A DNA stretch of 64,000 nt, taken from the NCBI GenBank assembly GCA_029211065.1, contig JARGFK010000008.1, positions 1 through 64,000 of the forward strand, read 5' to 3'. Positions 1-8,739 of this stretch are shown in pieces; position 1 is the stretch's first letter; every line of letters begins with the position of its first letter. Source of the DNA: Desulfobacterales bacterium. GTDB lineage: Bacteria > Desulfobacterota > Desulfobacteria > Desulfobacterales > JARGFK01. A program made the translations under genes and the position numbers. Under the pieces are notes generated by a model. That model was not told where the DNA came from. It saw only the letters and a program-made list of their open reading frames with translations, and ran no database searches.

Positions 1-870
1 GGCAATTCACTGCCGAGGATGCCAGGATAAAACTACGCCGCCTCTATCCGACAATTGATGGTTGACGAGACACTAGTGAACAACAGCGTTAAGATTTTCC
101 ATTCCGCAAAATTAAAAGATATCACCAAAGGACCGAAGGCCTTGACCGTCACACTGGAATTTGCCGAAAACCGCACCAAAAGGCTCCAGGTGGATGCAGT
201 TCTTGTTTCAGTCGGCCGCACGCCCAATCTTGCGCCGCTCAATTTGCAGAATCTGTCGCTTTCACCCGATAGCCAGGGAGAACTGCCCACCGACCATCAT
301 TGTCGTGTCCGGCAGAACATCTATGCTGCCGGCGACGTGACGCAACACCCCGATCTGGTAAACATTGCCGAAATGGAAGGCCGCTATGCGGTCAAACACA
401 TGTTCAATATCCAGCAGCGTCCGCTGAGCTACCACAATATGTCTACCGTCATGTTTTTTTACCCGGCCGTGGCTGCCGTCGGTCTGAACGAAAGAAACTG
501 CCAGGAGCAGAAAATACCCTACCGAGTGGCCAACTACGCCAATGCCTTGCTGCCTAGAGCCATAGCCATGCGGGCACTGAACGGATTTGTTAAAATCATC
601 GTCAGCAATGATGGCGACCAACTGATTCTGGGCATGCGGGCCGCCGGACCTCAGGTTTCCCATACCATCATGTCCATTGCTTTCCTGATGGATCTGGGCC
701 AGGGCATCCAAGATGTGTTGAAAACCCTCCATCCCCACCCCACCATGTCGGAAGGAATACAGGAGTGTATCCGATTGCTCTTGGGAGAATCGATTTTCAA
801 GCCCCACACCTTTCCACAATACCTGAAAATCAAGAACTGGCACCCCGAAAGGGGTTTTGAAAAAGACTGA
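1..870 (+). CDS. Pyridine nucleotide-disulfide oxidoreductase, C-terminal part (5' truncated, apparent frameshift)
   Basis: The C-terminal half of a flavoprotein disulfide reductase of the dihydrolipoamide dehydrogenase / soluble transhydrogenase type. Visible are the second FAD-contact motif (AGDVTQHP) and the dimerisation domain ending in HPHPTMSE, which holds the active-site His-Glu pair of the family. The N-terminal FAD domain and redox-active cysteines would lie left of the window. The frame of the main body is closed by TAA at 28-30, while the frame starting at base 3 reads plausibly (FTAEDARIKLRRLYPTID) up to about base 54. A one-base frameshift near 50-57 therefore seems likely, or a sequencing error. 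NAD(P)H-dependent activity is inferred from the family; the true substrate is unknown. Confidence 0.7.
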
Positions 871-984
871 AAGGTTCTTCTATCAACACCCATAACCCCC
901 TGATAGGGGGCCGGTTAGGTTTAAAAGCCTTGACCTGTAGTAGCTATCGTGCTATTCTTATTGAGAAAAATTAAAGGTTTGGCC

Positions 985-1563
985 ATGGATTTTTTAAGAA
1001 AAATCGCCGATTCTTCCCCGCTTCCGGCCGGAGGTGCGGCGGTTGCTTATACCTTGGGACTGGCCATCGGGCTGCTCAATAAAATTATCCTGCTGGAAAT
1101 ACACCGGCAGGCCGATCAGCCGGAACTTGAAAAAAATCTCATGACCGCCAAGAAAGAACTTGAACAGTTATTGAAGGATGTCGAACTGCTGGTGAAACAG
1201 GATGCTGAAACCTTTGAAAGATTCCGCCATTCCCGGCGAACGGGCGACCGGGTTATAATCGAACAGGAGTTTAACGGTGTCATCGAAGTGAGCATGAAAG
1301 TCATGCAAAATTCAGACGCCGCCTTTGAATGGATCCGGCGGTTATACCCCATCGTTCCGAATCGGATGCTCCCCCATCTGCTGGTTGCATCTGAATTGAT
1401 TATGGGTTCCATCAACGGCAGCGCCCATGTGGTGCGCGCCAATCTTCAAGGGATCAAATCATCACAAAAGAAAAATAATTATTTGAAAATGCTGGCTAAT
1501 CTGCAGACGGACTATCAACAAAAGTATAGCGATATTTTAGATAAGCTGTTGCCAGAGTCTTGA
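985..1563 (+). CDS. Cyclodeaminase/cyclohydrolase (FTCD C-terminal) family protein
   Basis: About 192 residues. The N-terminus (FLRKIADSSPLPAGGAAVAY) matches the start of the formiminotransferase-cyclodeaminase C-terminal / FchA family, which acts on one-carbon tetrahydrofolate derivatives. The rest is predicted mostly helical, as in the family. ATG 985 is preferred over the upstream GTG at 949, because AAAGG lies upstream of it and the family motif begins directly after it. A promoter-like TTGACC (930-935), 17 bp spacer and TATTCT (953-958) lie just upstream. Cyclohydrolase activity in one-carbon metabolism is inferred from family only; the usual glycine-rich motif is less glycine-rich here. 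Confidence 0.65.
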   Translation: MDFLRKIADSSPLPAGGAAVAYTLGLAIGLLNKIILLEIHRQADQPELEKNLMTAKKELEQLLKDVELLVKQDAETFERFRHSRRTGDRVIIEQEFNGVIEVSMKVMQNSDAAFEWIRRLYPIVPNRMLPHLLVASELIMGSINGSAHVVRANLQGIKSSQKKNNYLKMLANLQTDYQQKYSDILDKLLPES

Positions 1564-1615
1564 TAATTGAACGGATCCGTCTGTCCATCAATAATTTCAA
1601 CAAAAGAAAAGGTTG

Positions 1616-1810
1616 ATGAAAGTGGCCAAAGAAAAAAAAGAAAAAAAAGGGACCGATTCCACTGCTGATTCCATTAATGCCAAAGTCAAATTCGAAATTT
1701 ACGGCGAAGAAATGATCGAAAAGATGGTTAAACTCAGCGGCAACAGCGGCAGGGTTTACCTGCCGCCCGACTGGGTCGGGCATCAGGTCAAAATAATCCG
1801 GATTGATTAA
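1616..1810 (+). CDS. DUF2080 family small protein
   Basis: A 64-residue protein with a very lysine-rich N-terminus and a C-terminal core (SGNSGRVYLPPDWVGHQVKI) that matches DUF2080. The Pfam description of that family is putative transposon-encoded protein, with an AbrB-like small beta fold. ATG 1616 follows an AAAAGG site. No transposase lies nearby, so any mobile origin is only hinted at. The function is unknown; DNA binding or antitoxin-like behaviour is possible but not shown. Confidence 0.6.
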   Translation: MKVAKEKKEKKGTDSTADSINAKVKFEIYGEEMIEKMVKLSGNSGRVYLPPDWVGHQVKIIRID

Positions 1811-1836
1811 TAATTTATTAACAAAGGAGCCTGTCC

Positions 1837-2280
1837 GTGCAAAAAGTCCTTATCAGAAGACTAAAAAAAGAGGATGTCCAGGATATTCGTAAAATTCATG
1901 CTGCTATTACAAAAACTTCCGTTAAGGCGGATTTTACGCGAACCGTTAAAGAACAGGCCATGCAGAAGGAGGGCGCCAGTTTTGCCGCCGAAATCAACGG
2001 CAAGGTGGTGGGTTATATGGTCAGCTATATCCTTTCCGGCGGATTCGGGATCGGTAAAAGCGCCTGGATTGCCATGCTGGGAGTAGACCCCCAATACATG
2101 GGCCAGGGCATCGGCGCGAGCCTGGCCGAGGAAATTATCAAATTCTATAAGAAAAAAGGAATCAAGGATATCTATACTTCCGTAAGGTGGGACTCGGCGG
2201 ACCTGTTGTCATTTTTCAAAACGCTTGGGTTCGACCGCAGCAACTTTATCAATCTCCGCCTCCGAAAAAACATAAAATAA
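1837..2280 (+). CDS. GNAT family N-acetyltransferase
   Basis: 147 residues with the GNAT fold signature: beta strands leading to the acetyl-CoA pyrophosphate loop (GVDPQYMGQGIGASLAEEII, the Q/R-x-x-G-x-G/A pattern) and a typical C-terminal strand (SADLLSFFKTLGF). The GTG start is supported by AAAGGAG seven bases upstream. The gene follows the DUF2080 protein by 26 bases and may be cotranscribed. The acetyl acceptor cannot be read from the sequence; RimI-like protein acetylation is one option. Confidence 0.8.
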   Translation: MQKVLIRRLKKEDVQDIRKIHAAITKTSVKADFTRTVKEQAMQKEGASFAAEINGKVVGYMVSYILSGGFGIGKSAWIAMLGVDPQYMGQGIGASLAEEIIKFYKKKGIKDIYTSVRWDSADLLSFFKTLGFDRSNFINLRLRKNIK

Positions 2281-2450
2281 CTTACTTATATTATATTGTA
2301 TTTTACCATATACCCGTGTGGGAAAAGGTTGAAATGGGGTGACCGGATGGTACGCTTTCCCCTCATTATCCCACGGCTTGACCCGGGGCGGAAATTTAAG
2401 GCACTGACGGTGGCAAAGCCGTTTCCAGCGCCCTCGTTATTTTTTTCATT

Positions 2451-2891
2451 CTATTTTTTTACTTCGTCAACAAAAACCCTGATGTATCTCAAGCTTGACA
2501 ATATCAGCGCCAATCCGATGCCGGTGTACAAAATGGCCAGATAGCGCTTTGGAATCGCTGAATGACGAAGCCATATCCCCGCCGTGGCCATCACCATAAT
2601 GACCAGGTAACTTTTCCAGGTAATAAAAGAGAACAGGCATTTCTTCTCAACCATCGGAAGTATGCGCTCGATATTTTTATCGACAATCTTGAGAAATCCA
2701 AGATGATGTATCAACAACGCCAACACGACTCCGAAACCGAAAAACACAAAAGCGATTGTTCCGGGGGATTCCGACAGCCATGAATAGGCGAAAACCAAAA
2801 GCATTGCGCCGACACAGAGCCAGATAAAGCCTGCCAGAAACAACAGGACCCCTTTCGTCACAGCAGGTTTAAATATGTCTCTTTTTCTCAA
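2451..2891 (-). CDS. Four-helix membrane protein of unknown function
   Basis: 146 residues with hydrophobic segments at about 12-34, 44-64, 90-107 and 117-135, so probably four membrane spans, with short basic termini. No enzymatic motif is seen. It stands alone, convergent to the GNAT gene; the 170 bases between them hold no recognisable element. The ATG start is plausible but has no strong ribosome-binding site. Confidence 0.5.
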   Translation of the reverse strand: MRKRDIFKPAVTKGVLLFLAGFIWLCVGAMLLVFAYSWLSESPGTIAFVFFGFGVVLALLIHHLGFLKIVDKNIERILPMVEKKCLFSFITWKSYLVIMVMATAGIWLRHSAIPKRYLAILYTGIGLALILSSLRYIRVFVDEVKK

Positions 2892-3056
2892 GTTGCCTTA
2901 TTTCTCTGAAACCTTGCATTATACACGATGAAGAATTCTGCCTTCTTGCTAGCGTCAAGTTTGAAATCAAATCTTCAGATCCGTGTCAGGTACCGTTTTT
3001 TTTAAATACCACACGCACATCTGACATTGCAACATGCCATGAGATCATGCAACCTT

Positions 3057-3159
3057 TATAGCGGTTGTCAAAAAAACGTTCCGTTATTCCAACGTTTTTT
3101 TCTACAACCGCTTATACCGCAATTCATTTTTTCGGAACTTTATTATGGAAAGCGGTATA
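3057..3159 (+). repeat. MITE-like palindromic repeat, copy 1
   Basis: A 103-bp element bounded by TATA at both ends. The left half folds into a hairpin with a perfect AAAAAAACGTT / AACGTTTTTTT stem flanked by GTTGT / ACAAC. The right half is bounded by TATACCGC and its inverse GCGGTATA. A copy about 95% identical lies in the opposite orientation at 63131-63231. There is no coding capacity and the flanks of the copies differ, so this is a dispersed element. Confidence 0.8.
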
Positions 3160-3304
3160 AAGTCCGGAAAGTGCAAATGAGAGCATTCAAGAGGCCAGCG
3201 CACATTATCTTAAGATGCTGCCGAGCGCCCGTGCAATCGCGTTCTCGATTAAGAGCAGAAAATTTCGATCGGTATTATCTGAAATGCCGCTGACTGTTTT
3301 TTCC

Positions 3305-3347
3305 TTGACACTCTTTGGCCTTTGGTTTAGTTATTTTATAGCTATAA
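3305..3347 (+). promoter_or_regulatory. Promoter and TAGCTA operator of the etf operon
   Basis: TTGACA (3305-3310), a 17-bp spacer and a weak -10 TAGTTA (3328-3333), then a perfect 12-bp palindrome TTATAGCTATAA (3336-3347) where transcription would start. The same order occurs upstream of bamB and bamQ. A site at this position is typical of repression; the binding protein is not identified. Confidence 0.6.
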
Positions 3348-3503
3348 TGTAGTCAATTCGGCCATCAAGCCAAGACAGTCGAATCGATCAACACTCGAAT
3401 AAAACATTTGAAAATCCGTCGCATTTAGGCTAGAGGGTGATGATAGCGCTCAGGGGCTTAAATGTGACCGAACCAAAGCTAAATAAAGGATCAGGAGGGC
3501 AAC

Positions 3504-4286
3504 TTGAAAATTCTCACAACAGTAAAAAAAGTAGTTGATGTGGAGTTGAACATCCACGTAGAGAACGGGGCCATAGTTGAAAAAGGGCTGCAGTATGTCA
3601 TGAATGCCTGGGATGAAAATGCTGTGGAATCCTCTGTCCAACTTAAGGAAAAAAACGGAGCGGAAACGACCCTGGTGAGCATCGGAGGCGGCGACAACAC
3701 CGACATCATCCGTAAAGGATACGCCATGGGTATTGAAAACGGAATTCATATCGATGATCCGTCGCTGGTCAAAGCAGATTCCTTTGCGTATGCCAGGGTA
3801 TTGCAGAAGGTGTATGAAAAGGGAAATTATGATCTTGTTATCGCCGGCAAACAAGCCCAGGATACGGATAATGGTCAGACCGGAATTATTTTGGCCGAGT
3901 ACCTGGGATTGCCTTGTGTCAGCAATGTGATTGCCATCGAAGTGATGGACGATAAGCACATTAAAGTATCCCGGTTGGGGGACACCGGAACCGAAACAGT
4001 CGAACTGGCGCTGCCGGCTGTCGTCACGGTTGATGTTACGATTAATGAACCGCGACTGCCCCAAATGCGCGGTATCATGATGGCAAAGAAAAAAGCCATC
4101 AATGTGATGGACCTGGCGGCTCTCGGTCTGTCGCCTGATGAAGTCGGAGGCGCTGCACCAAAATCGGAGATTGTTGAATTTATCGCACCGGAATCGCGCA
4201 AAGGCGGGCAAAAATTTGAAGGCGAAGCCGCCCAAATTACCGCCCAGGTCGTGGCGCTTTTGGCCAATGAAGCAAAGGTGATATAA
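3504..4286 (+). CDS. etfB: Electron transfer flavoprotein, beta subunit
   Basis: 260 residues, the normal length for EtfB. It shows the AMP/nucleotide-binding region (AGKQAQDTDNGQTG) and the conserved EPRLPQMRGIMMAKKK stretch that contacts EtfA. It starts with TTG, supported by GGAGGG six bases upstream. It should form the soluble EtfAB heterodimer with the next gene, collecting electrons from acyl-CoA dehydrogenases. It is first in the operon etfB-etfA-FeS oxidoreductase, and its promoter resembles those of the benzoyl-CoA genes, which suggests use during aromatic and acyl-CoA oxidation. Confidence 0.93.
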   Translation: MKILTTVKKVVDVELNIHVENGAIVEKGLQYVMNAWDENAVESSVQLKEKNGAETTLVSIGGGDNTDIIRKGYAMGIENGIHIDDPSLVKADSFAYARVLQKVYEKGNYDLVIAGKQAQDTDNGQTGIILAEYLGLPCVSNVIAIEVMDDKHIKVSRLGDTGTETVELALPAVVTVDVTINEPRLPQMRGIMMAKKKAINVMDLAALGLSPDEVGGAAPKSEIVEFIAPESRKGGQKFEGEAAQITAQVVALLANEAKVI

Positions 4287-4353
4287 CGAAATCAAAATAT
4301 CATTTACGATTATCTTTGGATACTAACCGAATCTATAAAAGGAAAACAATATT

Positions 4354-5319
4354 ATGGCTAAAGTACTCGTAATTGCAGACATCAAACAAGGTGAGCTAAA
4401 GGGCAGCACCGCTGAACTTTTGTCAAAGGCCAAAGCCATGGGGGCGGAAACGGCAGTGGTGGCGATTGGCAGTAATATCGAATCGTTGATTCCCGGCCTG
4501 GTAAACGCCGGCTCCGATACGCAATATGTCGCCGATGACCCCGGACTGGAGCTGTTTTCAGCCGGTCCATACGCATCCTGTGTAGTCGACGCTGCCAAAC
4601 AATTTGACGCCAATCTGATCTGGTTCGGTTTTTCCGAAAGCGGCAAAGCCGTCGCCCCGAGGGTTGCGGCTCAGATGGATGCCGCCTGTGCCACCGATAT
4701 TACCGACGTGACGCTCCAGGGAGATCAAATCGAAGTCAAAAGACCCGCCATCACAAATAAAGTGATTCAACGCGTCAAGGTCAATACCGGGCAACTGGTG
4801 GCAGTCGTCAGAGCGGGCGCATTCGAAGCCACGGAAGGAACCACCGGAACCGAAAACGTCATCAAGCTCTCCCCCCCGGCGCCTGATCTAAAGGCCGTTA
4901 TCAAGGAAATCGTATCGGAAGCAAGCGGTGAAATCGATCTTACGGATGCCAATGTCGTCATCTCAGTGGGCAGAGGCGCAAAGGACCAAACCGGTGTCGA
5001 TATCGTAAAAGATCTGGCCAACGATTTAAACGCCGGTTTTGGCTCTTCCCGTGCGATGGTGGATGCGGGGTTCATGCCCCATTATAAGCAAGTCGGACAA
5101 ACCGGTAAAATTGTAGCGCCCGCCCTATATATGGCAATCGGTATTTCTGGGTCCATCCAGCACCTCGCGGGCATGAAAGGCTCTAAAGTGATTCTGGCTG
5201 TTAATAAAGACCCAGAAGCTCCCATATTCAATGTGGCTGACTATGGTATCGTCGGAGACCTCTTCGAGGTGGTTCCGATTCTCCGCGAAGAGATTAAAAA
5301 GGTTAGAACAACCGGTTAA
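4354..5319 (+). CDS. etfA: Electron transfer flavoprotein, alpha subunit
   Basis: 321 residues. The C-terminal FAD domain is clear: [20 protein letters not shown], then [20 protein letters not shown] and [20 protein letters not shown], all standard EtfA motifs. The N-terminal domain resembles EtfB-type Rossmann folds. It lies 67 bases after etfB and partners with it. The FAD here takes part in transfer to the membrane oxidoreductase encoded downstream. No extra ferredoxin domain is present, so this is a plain EtfA and not the fused bifurcating kind. Confidence 0.93.
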   Translation: MAKVLVIADIKQGELKGSTAELLSKAKAMGAETAVVAIGSNIESLIPGLVNAGSDTQYVADDPGLELFSAGPYASCVVDAAKQFDANLIWFGFSESGKAVAPRVAAQMDAACATDITDVTLQGDQIEVKRPAITNKVIQRVKVNTGQLVAVVRAGAFEATEGTTGTENVIKLSPPAPDLKAVIKEIVSEASGEIDLTDANVVISVGRGAKDQTGVDIVKDLANDLNAGFGSSRAMVDAGFMPHYKQVGQTGKIVAPALYMAIGISGSIQHLAGMKGSKVILAVNKDPEAPIFNVADYGIVGDLFEVVPILREEIKKVRTTG

Positions 5320-5456
5320 TTTCGATATTGCAAACATGCCCCTCAGGTCCAGGGCCCCAATGAATACCCGTGTCGGAAAAAACGCCATGGGGCGTTGGAA
5401 TAGTGGAATGTTGGAACAATGGGTTGAACGGGTTAACTATAGTTGATGAGGTAACG

Positions 5457-7565
5457 ATGAATCCTCTCTTGATGTCTCTCCTGCTCATTGTGGCGCTAAC
5501 GGTTTTCGGCCGTACGATGCTTCGCAAGATTCAACTGTTGATGGCGCTCGAGCCCGCCGACAGAGCCAATCATCTGAAGGACCGACTGAAAAACATGGTC
5601 ATTATAGCCATCGGTCAAAAACGCTTGGCCGGAAGGGCAAAAGAAAGAAGTTCGGGGTTGATGCATGCGTTCATTTTCTGGGGATTCTGCGTTTTATTGA
5701 TTCGCAGCATAAATTTATACGGGCAGGGTTATCACGAAGGATTTCAGTTGCCGTTTTTAGGCGACGGCTATCTGCTCGGGTATCTCTATGCGGCCTTAAA
5801 AGATATCACGGAAGGGATCGTCTTATTGATGATCATCTGGGCGATTTTTCGTCGGGCCGTTCTAAAACCAGTGCGGATGCACAACACCATCGAGGCCTAT
5901 CTGGTCTTAGGTCTGATCGGAATTTTGATGGTATCCGATCTGCTGCACGACGGCGCGCGCTACAATCTAATTCAATTATATAATAACCCGGACAGCATTC
6001 ATTATTTTAATAATCCGCAATATGGTTCCGAATTTCTTTGGACGCCCATATCGACGGGAGCGGCCGCCCTGATATCAGGATTAAGCGCGGAAGCCAACAC
6101 CCATATTATGGTCTTCATGTTTTGGCTTCACATCTGTACGCAGCTCACATTTTTGAATATCCTTCCTTTGGGAAAACATTTTCATGTGATCACCGCACTT
6201 CCCAACGTATTTCTCAAAAGCCTGGGCTACCCCCATGAAAAACCCAGACTGCTGGAATTGGAAAATGAGGCCGCCTGGGAGGAAGAGTCCCTGGGAATCA
6301 ACCATATTCATCAACTTAACTGGAAACAGGGCCTGGACCTTTACACCTGCACCGAATGCGGACGTTGCAAAGAAGTCTGCCCGACCTATACCACCGACAA
6401 ACCGCTGAATTTGCATGAATTCAATGACAACCTGAAGCGCGAGCTATTAGAGAATGCAGACAATATCGTCAAAAGAGCCCGGTTGTCCGCCACCATCAAG
6501 CAAAACCAGGATCCCGCACAGATTGAAACCCTTAAGGAGCAGATCACCGCACTTAACAGCAAAAAGCAGTTGGTCGGCGAGGTCATCGCCGAAGACACGC
6601 TTTGGGCATGCACGACCTGTCGTGCCTGCGAAGAAGTTTGCCCGGTGACCATTGAACATGTGCCCAGAATCATCGCCATGCGGCAGGGGCAAACCTTGAT
6701 GGCGGAAGCGTATCCCAAGGAGCTGAACACGGCCCTGAAAGGACTTGAACGCAACGGCAACCCGTGGGGAATCGGGTATGACAAACGCGCTGATTGGGCC
6801 CAAGGATTGGACGTCAAAATAATGGCGGACGATTCGAACGTCGATTATCTCCTTTGGGTCGGATGTGCCGGTTCGTTCGATGATCGATCTAAAAAAGTAT
6901 CGACGAGCCTGGTCAAGATTCTGCAAAAGGCCAGGATCAGCTTCGCGATCCTGGGCGTGGAAGAAAAATGTACCGGCGATTTTGCCAGGCGTGTCGGCAA
7001 TGAAATGTTGTTCCAAATGATGGCCCAGGAAAACATTGAAACCCTGAACAACTATAACGTCAAAAAAATCATCACGGCGTGTCCCCATTGTCTCAATGCG
7101 TTGAAGCATGACTATCCCCAAATGGGGGGAATTTACGAGGTGATCCATCATGCCGAATTCATCCATGGACTCGTTAAAGCGGGAAAAATCAAATTAAAAC
7201 AATCGCTGGAAGGCGCCCTGACCTATCACGATCCCTGTTACCTGGGGCGATATCATAACGTTTTCGAACAACCCAGATCGATCCTGCGCTCCGTTTCCAA
7301 GGAGGGGCTTAAAGAACTCGACCGCCATGGCCGGGAAAGCTTTTGCTGCGGCGCCGGCGGGGGCAGGATGTGGATGGAGGAGACCATCGGCAAACGGATT
7401 AATCGGGAGCGTTCCGAAGAAATCGTCGGAAAGGGGGTCTCAACCGTTGCGGTGGGCTGCCCCTTCTGCCTGACGATGATCGAAGACGGCATGAAAGATC
7501 TGGGCAAGGAAGAAGAGATTCGAACGCTGGATCTTGCCGAGATAGTCGAAAAAAATATGGTGTAA
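5457..7565 (+). CDS. Membrane FeS oxidoreductase, EtfAB:menaquinone oxidoreductase (EMO) type
   Basis: 702 residues. The N-terminal ~290 residues hold several membrane helices with a NarI-like heme b/quinone region. Next come two 4Fe-4S motifs of the HdrC kind (CTECGRCKEVCP and CTTCRACEEVCP), then two CCG domains (CPHC...CCGAGGGRMWME, then CPFC) of the HdrB/GlpC type. ATG 5457 is chosen because GAGG precedes it and the first helix starts there; an upstream in-frame start at 5370 gives a poor leader. In Desulfobacterota and Geobacter this architecture next to etfBA is thought to pass electrons from reduced EtfAB to menaquinone. The quinone specificity is inferred. Confidence 0.85.
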   Translation: MNPLLMSLLLIVALTVFGRTMLRKIQLLMALEPADRANHLKDRLKNMVIIAIGQKRLAGRAKERSSGLMHAFIFWGFCVLLIRSINLYGQGYHEGFQLPFLGDGYLLGYLYAALKDITEGIVLLMIIWAIFRRAVLKPVRMHNTIEAYLVLGLIGILMVSDLLHDGARYNLIQLYNNPDSIHYFNNPQYGSEFLWTPISTGAAALISGLSAEANTHIMVFMFWLHICTQLTFLNILPLGKHFHVITALPNVFLKSLGYPHEKPRLLELENEAAWEEESLGINHIHQLNWKQGLDLYTCTECGRCKEVCPTYTTDKPLNLHEFNDNLKRELLENADNIVKRARLSATIKQNQDPAQIETLKEQITALNSKKQLVGEVIAEDTLWACTTCRACEEVCPVTIEHVPRIIAMRQGQTLMAEAYPKELNTALKGLERNGNPWGIGYDKRADWAQGLDVKIMADDSNVDYLLWVGCAGSFDDRSKKVSTSLVKILQKARISFAILGVEEKCTGDFARRVGNEMLFQMMAQENIETLNNYNVKKIITACPHCLNALKHDYPQMGGIYEVIHHAEFIHGLVKAGKIKLKQSLEGALTYHDPCYLGRYHNVFEQPRSILRSVSKEGLKELDRHGRESFCCGAGGGRMWMEETIGKRINRERSEEIVGKGVSTVAVGCPFCLTMIEDGMKDLGKEEEIRTLDLAEIVEKNMV

Positions 7566-7599
7566 AAGATGCCGCCCGTCTGCAGAAAATCGGAGCGCG

Positions 7600-8070
7600 A
7601 TGATGGCAACTGACCCCAAACCGGTTCGGATCATTCCCAAAGAAAAAGCCGTATTCCGGCTCGATAAGCACGGCAACTGGCTGTCCGATGATGAAAAATT
7701 CACGAATCAGCGGATCATCCGTTATTTTCACTCCTGCATCAAAAAGGACCCGGACGGATTCTATTTAGAACAGGAACATTCGCATCATATTGAAAAAGTA
7801 TATTTCCCGGTTGAAGATACCGCTTTTTTTGTCACGCACATCATCGAAAAAGACGGGCTGATCCTGGATACCAACACCGGACAGCACATCCCCCTTGACC
7901 CGCAGGACTTATTCATCCAAAACGACGATCTGTATCTCCAGCGCGGCGAGGACCGCATCAAGTTCACCGAAAAGGCCCTGTTTTCCCTGTCCGCTTACCT
8001 GGAAGAGGCGGACGACCAATTCTTCATCAAAATAGATGGAAAAAAACGCCTCATTCCCCAAACGGAATAA
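7600..8070 (+). CDS. DUF1285-like protein
   Basis: 156 residues, soluble. The N-terminal part (FRLDKHGNWLSDDEKFTNQR, then the segment DPDGFYLEQE) resembles the DUF1285 family, small beta-rich proteins of unknown role. It follows the etf operon by 34 bases with GGAGCG before the ATG, so it may be cotranscribed. No catalytic residues are recognised; a link to electron transfer would be a guess. Confidence 0.55.
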   Translation: MMATDPKPVRIIPKEKAVFRLDKHGNWLSDDEKFTNQRIIRYFHSCIKKDPDGFYLEQEHSHHIEKVYFPVEDTAFFVTHIIEKDGLILDTNTGQHIPLDPQDLFIQNDDLYLQRGEDRIKFTEKALFSLSAYLEEADDQFFIKIDGKKRLIPQTE

Positions 8071-8501
8071 AACCTGCGACAACCGTACCTGAATCTCTTG
8101 ACCCAAATTCATCGAAGCAGTTTTCCAGGGGCAGGGGTTAAAACCGATTGGGGGGATATCTCTCGCGCCTTATATTCTCTTATCGAATGTTTACAAATTG
8201 CAGTGATAGACAGCAAGTATCCCAGCAATTATTCTGACGATTTGGAACCACAATCATAACAACTGGCAGGGCATCTCGATTTCAACAGTCAAGGCAGTAA
8301 GCGTGAATCGCGCTACTTCAACGATTTCGCGACAATATCAATGATGAAATAGTTGAAAATTCTACTGTAACCTCGACCAGGGTCTCTTTATATACAAAAG
8401 GATCTGACTGCGTTTAAAGAACCAACACATAAGATTTTACAACTATTTGAAATCATAAATTACTTGACTCTGCTTGGATAACTCTTTATATTGAAATAAA
8501 G
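8071..8501. other. Intergenic region upstream of the TPP riboswitch
   Basis: 431 bases, AT-rich towards the riboswitch. No credible reading frame, repeat or RNA was recognised. It must contain the thiC promoter, but no convincing -35/-10 pair was assigned. Confidence 0.4.
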
Positions 8502-8600
8502 CTCGTTAGGGGGGCTGCTTCGTGCGGCTGAGAATCCAGCGCAATTTTCACGGGAACCCTTAACAACCTGATCAGGATAATGCCTGCGAAGGGAAACGAG
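8502..8600 (+). promoter_or_regulatory. TPP (THI-box) riboswitch
   Basis: A thiamine pyrophosphate aptamer. The P1 helix pairs CTCGTT (8502-8507) with AACGAG (8595-8600). The conserved segments GGGGGCTGC, CGGCTGAGA, ACCCTTAACAACCTGATC, AGGATAATGCCTGCGAAGGG occur in the standard order. It lies 139 bases before thiC with a terminator in between, so thiamine pyrophosphate should cause early termination. Confidence 0.95.
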
Positions 8601-8639
8601 TAGATACCTGAGCATTTCATTCTACCCGAATACTTAAAG

Positions 8640-8670
8640 CCGTTTTCCCTTCAGGGATTACGGTTTTTTT
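8640..8670 (+). terminator. Rho-independent terminator of the TPP riboswitch
   Basis: A hairpin CCGTTTTCCC / GGGATTACGG with two central mismatches and a short loop, followed by seven T. Its position between aptamer and thiC makes it the likely expression platform. Confidence 0.75.
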
Positions 8671-8739
8671 AAATCCGCCGATTCCTTCCTTTCATTATCA
8701 TCAGCACGAAGCTTATCCTTTAAAACAACAGGAGGTCAT

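Larger units (their letters stand above)
2892..3503. other. Intergenic region with repeat and etf promoter
   Basis: A 612-base gap. It holds a palindromic repeat (3057-3159) and the promoter/operator of the etf operon (3305-3347). Apparent reading frames across 3027-3293 run through the repeat and are not credible genes. Nothing else was recognised. Confidence 0.7.

Noticed and set aside
2296-2544. Small plus-strand protein at 2296-2544
   Set aside because: No ribosome-binding site, low-complexity composition, and overlap with the better-supported minus-strand membrane protein.
3027-3293. Small protein across 3027-3293
   Set aside because: It reads through the palindromic repeat, and a similar false frame appears in the second copy at 63024-63278 on the other strand.
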